A stretch of 64,000 bases of DNA from Tachypleus tridentatus (Eukaryota; Arthropoda; Merostomata; Xiphosura; Limulidae): positions 68,912,447 to 68,976,446 of the forward strand of contig NC_134835.1 of the NCBI RefSeq assembly GCF_004210375.1, in the 5' to 3' direction. The position numbers and the translations under genes were made by a program. This document shows positions 33,495 to 46,300 of the stretch, one piece after another. Each line of letters starts with the position of its first letter. Within the stretch, counting starts at the first letter, position 1. Under the pieces are notes generated by a model. That model was not told the origin of the DNA. It was given only the letters and a program-made list of their open reading frames with translations, and ran no database searches.

Positions 33495-36400
33495 ATGGCC
33501 ATGCTATTCCAATGGAACTGGGTTTTCAGTCAGATGTGAATGACATCAAGGATTTGATTGACTTTTATCATCCCAAATGTTTTTCTCTATAGGAAACATT
33601 TTTAAAACCTACTAATACAGTCAAAATTTGACAATGCTCCTTATACTGAAATGACAGGTCATGTGTAGGACAAGGACATGGGGGAGTAGCACTGCTGATT
33701 GATCAAAATGTGCACACCTGGTTCTTGTCATTGAATACGCCCTTGGAGGCTGTAGTCATCCGTGTCTCCTTGGGTCATACCATCACTGTTTGCTCTCTGT
33801 ACCTTATCCCTGGAAAAAAATTATCATTCCTCAGACCTTGCTACCTTCATTGAGTAACTGCCAACCCCCTTTTTAATTTTGGGTGACCTTAATGGCCATA
33901 ATCCCCTCTGGGATAGTTAAAGTATTGATGTGAGGGGTCGTGCTATAGGTTGTATGCTCCTGAATCACAACCTGTCTCTCTTCAATATTGGCTCTTACAC
34001 TTATTTTCATGCACCCAATCAGTCATTTACTGCTCCAGATCTTTCTGTCTGCTCCCCTTCACTTTTTACTTGCTTTTTTTGGGAGGTTGACATCAATCCA
34101 TGGGGTAATGCCTCAGTGGAAGTTGGACCAGGCCAACTGGCCCTCTTTCACTGCTGTCTTGGAGCTTAATCCTGCCATCTTATGTAAATCATTGATAGAT
34201 GATTGTGTAGCAACAGTAACTAACTGTATTGTCCAAGCAGCTGATCAGTGCATCCCCAAATCCTTGACATCTTTCCTACGGCATCCCTGCCCTTGGTGGA
34301 ATTCTATTTGTTCTATATCACGAAAAGCTCAGAAACGTGCTTTGGATAAATTTCATAGATATCCCACACTTACAAAACTGCACTGCATTTCAGCAAGCTC
34401 ATGCACAGGCTCAGTAAGCTAGATGTCAAAGCCAGAAGGAATGTTGGATTAAATATACCCCCAGCATTTTTTCAACCACCAGTTCAAAAGTCATATGGGA
34501 CAAGGTCCAGAAGGTGAGTGGATGGTATACTTCTGCTCCCTCTCTTAATATTCAATGGCCAAGTTGCTGATGCTCAGAACATTGCCAATACATTTAGTAA
34601 ATGTTTTTCTCATGTATCTAGCTCTTCAAACTCATCCCCTTCCCTCTTAGCTATTGAAACACAAGTTGAACATCTGCCTCTTTCCTTTTTGATTGATCAT
34701 CCCTATGACTGCAATCAGCCTCTTACACTGGTGGAACTCAAACTTGTGCTTCATTGGTCTGACAATATGTCAGTTGGACCTGATGATATACATCATAAGA
34801 TGCTACACTACCTTTCTCCTGGCTGTCTTTAACTGGATAAAGCAGGAGAATGTCTTTCCTGATTCTTGGTGCCAAGCTATTGTACTACCTATTCTTAAAT
34901 CTAGGAAGGATCCAAAGATTCCTTCAAATTACCATTCCATTGATTTGAGTTGTCTCAATAATACCTTAGAGAGGATGATTAATGCTCGTCTTGTTTGGTT
35001 CCTTGAATCAACAACCTTCTCTCACCCACTCAGTGTGGGTTCTGAAGACAACACTCCACAATAGACCACTTAATTTGCCTTATAAAACGTAAGTCAGAGA
35101 AGCCTTTTTGAAGTGACAACATCTTGTTTCTACTTTTTTGATTTAGAGAAAGCTTATGATACAACATGGAGATATGGCATCTTGCAGGAGCTTCACTCAG
35201 GATAAGTGGCAATTTGCCACTTTTTATTGAGCATTCTTTAATGAAATGTCAATTCCAGGTCAATTTGGGCTTAATGCTTTCCCTGTTTTTTTTTCCACAG
35301 GAACTTGGAGTCCCTCAGGGATGTCCTGAGTGTCACACTTTTCATTATAAAGATTAATGCCATCAGTGGACAGCTACCCCCTACAGTTGCAAATGGTCTT
35401 TTCATTGATGACTTTCACATCTCAAGCCAGTCATCAAATATGAGGTTTATTGAGCAGCAGCTATAAACTGCTATCAATCATGTACTGAAGTGGACCACAG
35501 CAAATGGTTTTCAACTTTCTCTTCCTAAAACTGTTTGTATACATTTCTGCTGCCAGTGAGGTATTCATCCAGATCCAAAACTTCGTATTGATGATGATGT
35601 ACTTCCTGTCGTCCCTGAGGCAAAGGTCTTAGGTCTTATATTTTACTGTAAATGAAACCTTATTTCCCATATCAAGCAACTTCATGTCAAATGTATAAGA
35701 GTACTAAACATTCTCTGTGTCCTCTCTTCCACCTGTCGGGGAGTGGATCGATACTCCATGCTTAAAATTTATCAAGCCCTTATCAGATCCAAATTTGACT
35801 ATGGTTTATGGTTCTGCCAGAACCTCAGCACTGAAAATGCTGGATCCTGTCCACCATCAGGGGCTTTGGCTTTGCACTGGAGCCTTTCATACTTCTCCAG
35901 TCCAAAGTTTGTATGTGGAGTCCTATGAACCCCCTCTGTATATTTACCATTTGCAACTGTCTCTTATGAATGCTTCCAAATTCTGATCTTTACCACAGCA
36001 TCCTACTTGGGGTTGTGTTTTCCATCTTCAGTGGGCCACATTTTTCTATAATAGAAAATCTGCCATTGTTCCTGTTGGCCTTTGTATTTGGGCACAATCG
36101 GAAAAATTGGATATATATTTGAATAACATAGCAGTACCAACAGTTCAGCCTCTTCCACCATGGCTAATTAGTATCCCCAGTTGTGACCTATTTATGAGTC
36201 ATCTGAGGAAGGCTGGTACTCCTGATTATAAATATAGCTCTTTATATGCTGAACATCTGTCAAAAGATCCATCCATTTCCACATATACAGCTGATTCAAA
36301 ATCAGGTGACTCTGTAGGTTCTGCCATGATTTGTTACAGTTCAGTTGTAGCACACAGAATCCTCTCTACAGTCTGTGTTCACTGCCAAATTGTATGCCAT

Positions 36401-36920
36401 TTCTCTTACCCTGAATCATATTGAAGCTATGCAATATATGAATTGTACAATCTATACTGATTCACATAGCTGTCTATTGGCCCTGACTTTATTCCATGTT
36501 GGTTACCATTCTATTCTTATCATTATCTCTCTCTACCATCAATCTCTGTCCAGTTTATTTGGATACCAGGTCATGTTGGTATTCATGGAAATGAGCTAGC
36601 TGACAGAGCAGTAAAGTCCATCTGCTCTGGCTCTATCACCACCATCCCTGTTCCATACATGGACTATGGTCCAGTTATCAAAACTTGACTATACACCAGT
36701 TGTCAGTTGACTTGGAGTGAGCAATGAAATAATAAGCTTTTTCAAGTCAAGCCTTTAGCTCTTTGGCCATCTTGTTTCTGTAAAGATGAAAGGGAGGAAG
36801 TTATTTTGGCTAGGCTATTCATTGGTCACAATTTTTTAACTTGCCACTTCCTTTTATGTGGTACTGATGCACCAATGTGTGGTCTGTGTGGCACTCAGGT
36901 CACAATCATACATATTTAAA
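33495..36920 (+). pseudogene. LINE ORF2 (endonuclease, reverse transcriptase, RNase H), broken
   Basis: The endonuclease region has LILGDLNGHNPLWDS at about 33,870 (GDxNxHN motif) and LSLFNIGSYTYFHAPNQSF at about 33,980. The linker at 34,160-34,420 has CIPKSLTSF and PCPWWNSIC. The reverse transcriptase has RKDPKIPSNYHSIDLSCLNN and LERMINARLVWFLES (about 34,900-35,010), DLEKAYDT (about 35,145), ELGVPQGC (about 35,300) and LFIDDFHISSQ (about 35,400), the active-site xxDD. RNase H has a TIYTDSHSCLLAL block at about 36,450 and FIWIPGHVGIHGNELADRA at about 36,556, then a Cys-rich end with CGLCGTQ. There are multiple stops and frameshifts. Confidence 0.85.
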
Positions 36921-37323
36921 TATCATGCTGTCGTTACAATCAAGAACGATGACGCCATTTTAAACATATTTTTAGGGTGGGTTTGCCCTTGACATTAGCC
37001 AATGATACTGGCTGCTTCACTCATGTTTTTACATTTTTTAGAGCCATTGTTCTTTTTAATTTAATTTAAGGTTTTTATTGGACTATACAATGTTTTAGCG
37101 TGATTTATTTTACACAATTTTATTTTGACCTGAACCCAGGACTGGAAAGGCCAACTTCATGTGACTGACAGCAAGTTTGGACTTAATGCTTCAGTCTTCT
37201 TGGCAGGTTTTAATTTTGCATATTTTTACCCTCATTTCCATATACCATTATAGTTTACTACATCTTGTTTGACACAGATAGCCTAGTTGCTTTGTGCCAA
37301 TAAACATGAAATACCTACCTACT

Positions 37324-40243
37324 CCAACCATTGGGAGTTTTCTCTTCTTTCAGTGGTTTTATGCATGCTTAAACAGTATTATTTCTATTCAAAAATTTAT
37401 TAGCCCTCTGCATTCCTTTTGTTAATAAAAGGAAAGCCAACTTCACTGAGAACAACTAAGTTTTCTGGAATAGTTTAGAATTTTAATGCAGGTTTTTGTT
37501 AATATAGTACCTAAAATGTTGATTTGGGTTGTACTTATTAAATGGTTTTGATTCTATTACCATTTATTAAATAGTATTTTATCTACATCTATATCTCTAA
37601 ATGTACCACATTCTGTAATAATTATATCATAAATAATTTTGTGAAATATACAATATATATAGGAAAGCAACAATATGAACATCTTTGGAAGATTTGTAAA
37701 AAATATGGGCATGTTTTTTGTATAGTAAACATTAATTGTACACTGACTTTTCTAATTGCCTGTGATTGTTCCTTACAGTAGTCAGTTTTTTAAATTGTTC
37801 ACATCTTTTTCTATTTTAGTGGTGACAAAGTGATATAATTTCTGTTTTTTTATATTGGGCTTTATATTATAGCAAAATTTAACTACAAGTTCTATTTTGA
37901 AGTTCCTATAATCTTGGTTGTTTTTGTTGTTTCTTGATATTCTGCTTGTGAATATTTAATTCATAAATAATTAAATTTTATAATTTTATCCACATTTTAG
38001 AATTTATTCTTAATCTGATTTTCTCTATGTAACATATTATGTTTCACCTATTCTTATAGTATGGCATTTGGTATCTTATTCTTGCTTAAGATGTAATACA
38101 ACCTCAAACTGTTTTGCATGTGTATCTTGTACTAAAAGTAAGACACTGAGGAAGGAGGCATAAAAGACAAACAATGGAAATATCAACCATTCATTAAAAA
38201 AAAGAAAAATTTACACCAGCATACATTCACATAGCAGTGTTTTAACCATGAACAAACCTCATCCAACTATTTAGAAAGTACCACACCCAAAACAAAAAAA
38301 CACTGATAAGTTTGTAGAAATGAAAGCATTGAATGCATGGTCAGGGATACTCTATTCAAGTAATTGGAAAAAATTTTTGATGTTTTAGTAGAAGCTGAAT
38401 TCAATAATCTGAATAGGGTATGTAAAATTTGGTTACTAATATAAGCTCCATTAGAGAGGAGTATCCTAGGGTATGTTCTTTACAAAATACATCAATTAAT
38501 TAGTCTTGATATTTACTTTGTTGTAAATACAGGTGTGAATGTTATCTCAAAATAGGAAAGTACAAGTGAAAAGTGATTTCATTGTATTTGTAGCTGGTTG
38601 AGAAACTGCTTCTGAAATGGTATAACTAAACCTTAATGGTTGAACTGGGTATCATATAACTAGTGGAATAAGAAAAGTTTGAGATATATGCTCTGTGTAA
38701 GTGAGTCAAGGTTTAAATGGTTTAAATACAATCAAATTGTTTTATGGCAGTGTGGATAATACTTTTATACTTAATGAACAACAGGTACAGTGAAGTATTA
38801 TGGAGATAAGTACATGTTTAGGTCTGCATCTTTTGCCATTCTCTGAGGAACTTGTTAGGTAGGAATTCATCTTTCAGTAATACATTGATCCTAGTTTTTG
38901 AAGTGAATGTCAGAAAATGTTATCTTCATGGTATAGAGGCTGGTGGATCATTTGCAGCCATGGCTGGGTCTGCTTAAAGGCACTATGAACATTCTTGAGG
39001 CTGTATGAACTTGTGTAAAACCTGGGAAGGTTGATAAAGGGGTGATAAAATGTCTGAATTATGGGTAGTAATAAAGGACATTCATAACAATTTTCTTTCT
39101 TGATTAAATGTATGACAGCTTAAACACAAGATGAAACATGTATAAAATGCTGGTTTATTCTAGAACTTTTTCTTTCACATTTCTTGGTGTTTCGTACCAT
39201 TTATATGTTCATCTGTGTTCTATTTTTGTTCATTACCTCTATATGTAGATTGTTTGTGTATTTCTGTAATTACCTCCAACTCTTCATTGCAAATACATGT
39301 TTTTAACTTTGTTTAAGTTGTAATGGACTTTTTGGCCTTTACATTTTTCTTTGTTTCAGGTAGTTTTCTCAATGTTTATGATTGTAAATTTGCTGAGTTT
39401 TTACTACCTTTATGAAGGTACCATTGTTTTAGTTATTGATGTGATAAATGAAAAATTGTTTATATTTTGTGAAACTTAAGTTTTACTGTCAACATTTTTT
39501 GTAAAAGTAGTGTACAAGTCAGAACATTTCTGTGAAGATACTCTTTCATTGCTCCCAGTAAGCTTTTGGTGTAATGAGTACTTTAGCCCCTGTAATAATC
39601 TGCAATGGTGAAGATGAAAATAAGGCTGAATGCATCCATATTTTAAGCTATTAATGACTTTTTTTCAGTTTAATACCTGCCTTTTTTTTCACCTGTTGTT
39701 AGCAAGTGTTTGCTCATTTTCATGTGATTAAATGTGGTTGATTGTTAATCAGCCAAGGCAGTTAAAGCATACATTTAAAACAGTAAATGCTTTGACATCA
39801 ATTGATAAAACAAGACTGGTTTAATTTCCATTTCAAGAGTAACCTCAAACTGCACAAGTTGCCACTGCATAATGTGTGTAACTTGATCAGTTTGTGTAGA
39901 TACTTTCCCATGTTTTTTTACCAATATTTTTTCCTTTTAACTTTCAAAGTGAATGTGTGAACTTGTGTAAAACCTTGGAAGGAATGTCTGCCAAATGATT
40001 ATAATATTTCGTGTTCACCATTTTTATTTGACCTCTTTTTTCATGTAAAAAAAAATGTATATTTAGTATCTGGTAATGGTACAAATGTTAGGCATGGTTT
40101 TAAAACCTGTAATAATGTGTCAATGTTTTGTATTTTGTCCTTTATTTGCCTGTCAGTGAAATGGTAAGTGCTCTTGATTTATTAGCTATATTAATTAAAT
40201 TGATTAGGTGAATTTCATAGTATTGATTGAATTTCTTTTTCAG
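37324..40243. other. Presumed LAMP intron 1, right part; no gene seen
   Basis: T-rich, CpG-poor sequence without coding motifs. It ends in the polypyrimidine tract and acceptor atttctttttcag at 40231-40243. Confidence 0.5.
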
Positions 40244-40330
40244 TCTTTCACAAGAAAGCTTTAACAAATATGAAGCTAGAATTTTTATTTGGAATATTCT
40301 TGACATTCTTGCTAAACAGTTTTATAGGAG
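40244..40330 (+). CDS. LAMP1: LAMP exon with start codon and signal peptide
   Basis: The acceptor tttctttttcag precedes 40244. 26 bases of 5' UTR lead to ATG 40270, and 61 coding bases end in phase 1 before gtaggt at 40331. It encodes a hydrophobic signal peptide of about 20 residues. Confidence 0.88.
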
Positions 40331-43300
40331 GTAGGTGCTTTATTTGTACATGGTACTGTTTTGTTTCTAACATAGTAAATAATGATGAAATGCAGCTTTT
40401 ATCATGAAAAAGCTTATGTGTAGTGATACTGGAAGTGATTCTTTTTTTTAAAGATGCATGTACAGATCTATTCCCACATTTCAGCTAGGATTTTGAGATG
40501 AAAAATTTGAATTGGTAATAGATGCCAGGTGTTTGTTATTTTTTATATTTACCATCTGTATTCTTGATTTAGTTAGGTATTGTGAAATAGAATTAAAACC
40601 ATAGCATTAGGCCATTTACATAAACCCCTGGGCTTGTATTGCACAATTTTCCTTTTAGTGGAGGCCTAGCATGGCCAGATGGTTAAGGCACTTGACTCGT
40701 AATCTGAGGGTTACAGGTTCAAACCCCATCATACTAAACATGCTCACCCTTTCAGCTGTGGGGCCATTATAATGTGACAGTCAATCCAACTATTCATTGA
40801 TAAGAGTAGGCCAAGAGTTGGCAGTGGGTGGTAATGACTAGCTGCCTTCCCTCTAGTCTTACACTGTTAAATTAGTGATGGCTATCACAGGTAACCCTTG
40901 AGTAGCTTTGTGTAAAATTCAAAACAAACAACCTTTTAATGGGAAAAAATTACCTTGCATTGTTTGCCTGGATTGATTAGTAAAAGTAGCTTATGCTAGG
41001 AAAACCTCTTCTTACATTAAGTGGATCACTGTTGCCTATATCAAGTTAACTTTACCAATCATTTCTTTTATTGTTTTGTTTAACTATTTCTTACAAGGCA
41101 ATATTTTTACGTCATTTTGAAGAGATTAATAAAAAAACATGGATTGTTTACTCTCAATGCTAAAGATTTTTTTTAACTATAGAAATAGTGGATTTGATTG
41201 TTATAGTTGATTTGAATTTTCTGAATTGTTAAATTTTAAACATAAAATTTACTACAACAAGCTTAGAGAATTTGATGAAATTCTCCAGGTGGTTCAGCTC
41301 ATTAAATTTCAGAGCATATAATGTAAAGTTTCAAGGTTTTCATCTCAACTACAAACACAAAAAAATAGTCCATTATTTATAGCCTTGCACTACAATAAAT
41401 GTCTAAAATATAATAAAAATAAAATGTGGTCTTGTAAAAATACATCTAACATAATGTACTAGAAATTACTTTTTGAAAATTAATCTTTAGGTATTGTTTT
41501 ACTAATGTCTTATGTCATTTCAAAAGTGTAATTTATTCTATACATATCAGTGGTCCATTGTAATAGTTGCAGCTTTTTGAAAGTGTCTGCTTTTGACAAT
41601 GTATTTAATGGAACACCAAACATTTGTTATATTTCCTTTGTCTCTATAGATTAAGTTGCGAGTCCTTTTGACATTGTGTTTTTATAACTAAGGCAAAGCA
41701 GTATTTCTCAAAATAAAAGGTTACATTTATAATTGTTGTTATTTTTGGTAACATTTATGCCAAAAGATGTATTGGACTTGCAATTTATCAGAAAATGGCT
41801 TAGTATTCTTAGCATAATTCAGTTAAATACATCCAAGATTAATTGCAGTAATGTAATCAGTTTTTATGAATGGAATCTCTCAAAAGTATGTGAACTTATT
41901 TTGTTGTTTGTAACTGAATAGACTTGGATTACTTGTCTGAACGTAAATGTGGATGTATAAATTAAAGAACATAAGGCACTGCCTTCTGTACTGTTATCTC
42001 AATTGGGAGCTAATAAGGGTGATCAAATGTACACTGGTAAAATGTACTTATCCTTTTAGCTATTCAAGAAATGATAAAAAATTGAGATTTTTATGATCTT
42101 GTATCAGGTAGGTAGTTGTAGCTGTAATTTAATGACTTTGCATTAGTATGAGAAATAAGTAGGTAGTCTTAACTGAGGTTTTAATTTTTCCACTTGTAGG
42201 TTTTTTGTGGGGCTGTTGTTTTTCCTTTCATGCTAAGACTATCCTTTGATTACCTTTTCTGGCTTTGGTTTTCTGACATATTTGTAAATATTAACAATGG
42301 AGCTGAACAGGTCAAATTTTTGTGAGTTTTATACAGGAAACACAAATTATGGCTTGCACTAGGATTTGCTACAGAAAGTTTAATTTTTTATTTAACATTC
42401 TTCAGTTCACAGCGAAGAAGAACCAATTGTCTCACTTTATTCTGTATTGAGTCCTAATGAAACAACAACAACAATAGATACAACCACTACGATTCTTCCT
42501 CCTACAACTGACTCTCCATTAACAACTACTACAGTAGAACCTGCTTCATTTGAAAATTGGAATGTTACCAATGATAATGGAACAGTGTGTATTTTGCTGA
42601 AAATGTTGGCACATTTTGAGATTCAGTACATGAAAATGGATAATACAGTATGTAATATTATTTTCATTTTGTTATTTCTCTCTGTATGTGTGTGTGGTTA
42701 GTTTGCTACAAGAGGTGAACATTTAAAGATACTGGACAGACGAAAAGAAATACCTTTTCAAAAAATTAATTTGTACAATAAAGTATTAAACTACTGTCTC
42801 AAATAATACATATTAAATAAACTCATTTGAAGTTAACTTTCATCATACATTTCACTTTTGAAACTTTCAATTTTTCCAAAGAAAACTTGAAATATCTTTG
42901 TATTAAAATTTATTACTAATGTAGTCCTGTTTAAAAAAAACATTAACATAAAGGTGTATAATGTTGAATATTATACCCAGTGTAAATTTAAACTTGCAAT
43001 CTATTGCTTTTAATGTTTGGAGGAACTATTTGATCATGTTAAGTCTCAAAGTTAATAAAGGGGTATAGTGGTAGAAGACTTAGAAAACTATATATAAATT
43101 ACAGATAAATGTAAGATAACTGTTTATTAAATGTGTTAAAGTATCATGTACACGTGAAATAGTTCTAATAGACTAAAAGTTACATTTATAGAACTTGGAT
43201 GAAAGAGGGAGATGAGATAGCCAATCAAAACACATTGAAAATTTCATTTTCTTTTTAGTCATTGATTTGTGTGTTAACTGTTAAACAAAAGTAGTTTCTG

Positions 43301-46300
43301 TAAATACAATCATACAGCTTCCTGGTTTTTAATATTTTCAAAATATTAACTTTTTTGTTCAAGTACTCTGTGTCAGTTAAATTGTTTTTTTGTGGTTTTT
43401 TCCAGACTGGAACAGGATATCTAAACATTCCAAATACTGCAGTTGTGGGTGACTCAAGTTCATGTGGTTACAAGAATGAAACTCAGCTCATTACACTTGA
43501 CTTTAGTACAAATTCTGTAGAAATGTTTTTCAAACAGAAGAATGGTTACACTTGGATGTCAGAAGTAAGCTTGACATATACACTTGATGAAAAGAATTTC
43601 CCATCTGCCAAGGAACCTGGTTTGTTATTTACTGCATATATTTATTTTTTTATTTCATGGTCATTTAATTAATATGCTTTGAAAATATTAAGTGAGGAAG
43701 AACAGTGCTGGTTATAAATTGCAATTACAAAAACTCACTTATGTATCAGAGTGATTTGTGATTAACTTTGTATTATTATTATTATTATTATTACTAATAA
43801 CTACAAGTTGCCCTTGGATTTTGTTCTTAAAAATAAAAAAAAGACTATCCTTTTGCAACAAAAAAAGAAAGTCTTGTCTTTTAGAGAATTTTCCCAATTT
43901 ATTTTAAGAACAGATTTTTAAAATTCTTGCATTAGTCTTCCAGTTTAACATGTTAAAATCTAAATTTGTATTTCTGTAAGAACTTTTTTCTGTGTAAAGA
44001 ATTTATCAATGTTCTCAAGGTGGTTATTCTAAATATTCTAAACTTGGTTGTACACATTTTTTTAAAATTGTAACATGTAATAATGTGAATAATTTTTAGT
44101 TATAAATAAACAATGTGAAAACATGCTTTTATAAAGTTATTTATTAATTGTATAGTTTTGTTTAGAAATAAGTAATAGGGTGTTAAAATTATCTTGATAG
44201 AAGTCTTGCATCTTCAAAACTTTCTTGTGAACTGAAATCTACTTTCAATATTTACAATGAGATTGACAAATCTTATCAATTAACAACCATGTTGCAAGAT
44301 GACAGAATTTAATGTATTTAATATATAAGGATGTATGTTTTTTAATATATAACCTTAAGTCCAACAGTTTAACAAATATGACACTGCTATTGAGCATTTT
44401 ACTACAACTTAGAAGTAACTAATTAATTAATTAGTATTTGGGTTTCTGTTGCAAAGTAAAGACTATTTGTTATACAAGTGTTAAGTTTTTGTTTATTTTC
44501 TATAATGATCTGAACTTTTAAAAACTGGTAATGCAGACCATGTAACTACATATTTTAAGCTTGTAATAAACTACCTTCTTTGCTAAATTAGGTAAAAAGG
44601 AAAAAGCAGTAGCCTCTGGTATCAACAGATTTAAGACACCTACTGCAAGGTCATACTTGTGTAAATCAGAAGATGATATTAATCTTTTGGAAAATGGCAA
44701 AGTAGTAATGAAAGTTTCTGACTTACAATTGCAAGTGTTCAAATACAAACGACACAACATTTGCTTCAGGTAATAATGTTTAATATTAATATATATTTTG
44801 CTACTGCTTACTCACAAAGTATATATGACAGAATTTAGGTAAAACACTAAAATTATAAATTTTCCTTATTTTTATGTAAAATCTCTCATAAATGATACTT
44901 TTTGTCAAGTTAATTTAATGACATTAGAGCTTGGTACTGATATCCAGGTTGATATGGGAAGGTTAAATGATGCATACTTAATTTCACATCAATTACATTT
45001 TGAGATTCTTCCATACCTAAAAATAACTTGAGGGTGCAAATATGTAGTTACTGTACACAATACTTTGAAAAACTTAACCATATGCCTATCAGGTTCCATA
45101 AATTTGTAGGACCTAATGCTGCTATTGTTATATTTAATTCCAAAAATGTTTGAAATTTAGCAAGAACTGAAAAGTATGTAGTTTCAGTTTTGAAAAAAAA
45201 TCTATATAATAAAAATTTGTTATCTAATGTGGTAATTTGCTTGTGGACTAAATGTAGTTCACCTACAAAATGATTTGAAGTATAAAAATACTGTTTAATA
45301 TCTCAATTTTTATATTTTATTTGCATATTCTCTCTTAGTTGCTAAAGTAACATAAGGTTTTAGATGTAAATGTTTATATTGTACTTTTCATTTTTTCTAA
45401 TATTTTGGTAACTAGCTATTATCATTAATGTACAATGAAATGTTTAAAATTATGAAATGTTTATATCTTTCATCTCTGCAAAATCTTCAAATATCTTCTT
45501 TGGGTCATACATTTGATTTCAAGTTTTTTACATTTTCACTTAGTTTATTTTTAATGTTTTATTTTCCTTTTCAATTCTTTCTTTTATTTATGCCAAAATG
45601 TAAACTAGTGCCTGGAAGCCATAAAAAGCTACAATCAGAAAAGATTCTTTTTTTTCCTGCAAAATCTTTGCACTTATCTATTTTCATAAGCCTTCAGCAG
45701 GAAAGTGACAAGTAGAAAACTTGATCATTAAACCTGTTGAAATATGAATTTTAAACATAAATAACACAATTAACTAAATTATAAAAGTAAAACTGTCAAA
45801 CTAATATGTATAATAAGGCAATTTAAAAGTCAAGTGGTGGATACCTTGATCTCAACAATGGATTTAGCAACATTTTGCTTGTTATTTGAAAAATAATTTA
45901 CCACTTGCATTTCTTTCTAGTCTGGAGAAAGTCAACAATAAATCTGAAGCTCATTTATAGAAGCTAATCTAGAAAGTTGTAGATCTATTTAAACAAAATG
46001 TGGTAACATAGCTTTTGGTTGTTTCTGTAGTTGTCAGTTGTTACTACTGAAAGTTGTCTTGCATTTCTGAACTTAGTTTTTGTCTACTTGTTCATAGACT
46101 TCTGGATAGACAGCCTGACTAAAGGATTAATCTGTATATAATTTCTGCATAGTTGAAGTTGTCTTATTCAGATTGCAGATAATTTGACTGGCTGATATAT
46201 AACTATTTTCTGTCATTGTCCATTCAGACATGCATACCATGAATTAACCTTTGCTAATGATATCTATTAACAGGGAAGTGTTAACTACATTTCCAAATTT

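Larger units (their letters stand above)
31860..37323 (+). mobile_element. Nearly full-length LINE (I/Jockey superfamily, with RNase H), inactive
   Basis: Order on the plus strand: a GC-richer 5' UTR (about 31,860-32,290); ORF1 with zinc knuckles; ORF2 with endonuclease, reverse transcriptase and RNase H; a 3' UTR; and a short 3' end at 37,270-37,323 reading gacacagatagcctagttgc, tttgtgcc and a (ctac)-like tail. The 5' limit is approximate and I could not confirm a target duplication. About 5.4 kb is close to full length for this superfamily. Both ORFs are broken. The 3' end resembles the ends of both SINE families in this window. Confidence 0.85.

Noticed and set aside
43566-43571. Internal donor gtaagc within the third LAMP coding exon
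   Set aside because: Using it would remove conserved residues between [10 protein letters not shown] and FPSAKEPG. The weaker donor at 43620 keeps both the phase and the domain.
45428-45715. Hydrophobic open frame of 95 codons inside the LAMP intron
   Set aside because: T-rich intronic sequence gives Phe/Leu-rich frames by chance, and both LAMP exon junctions are satisfied without it.
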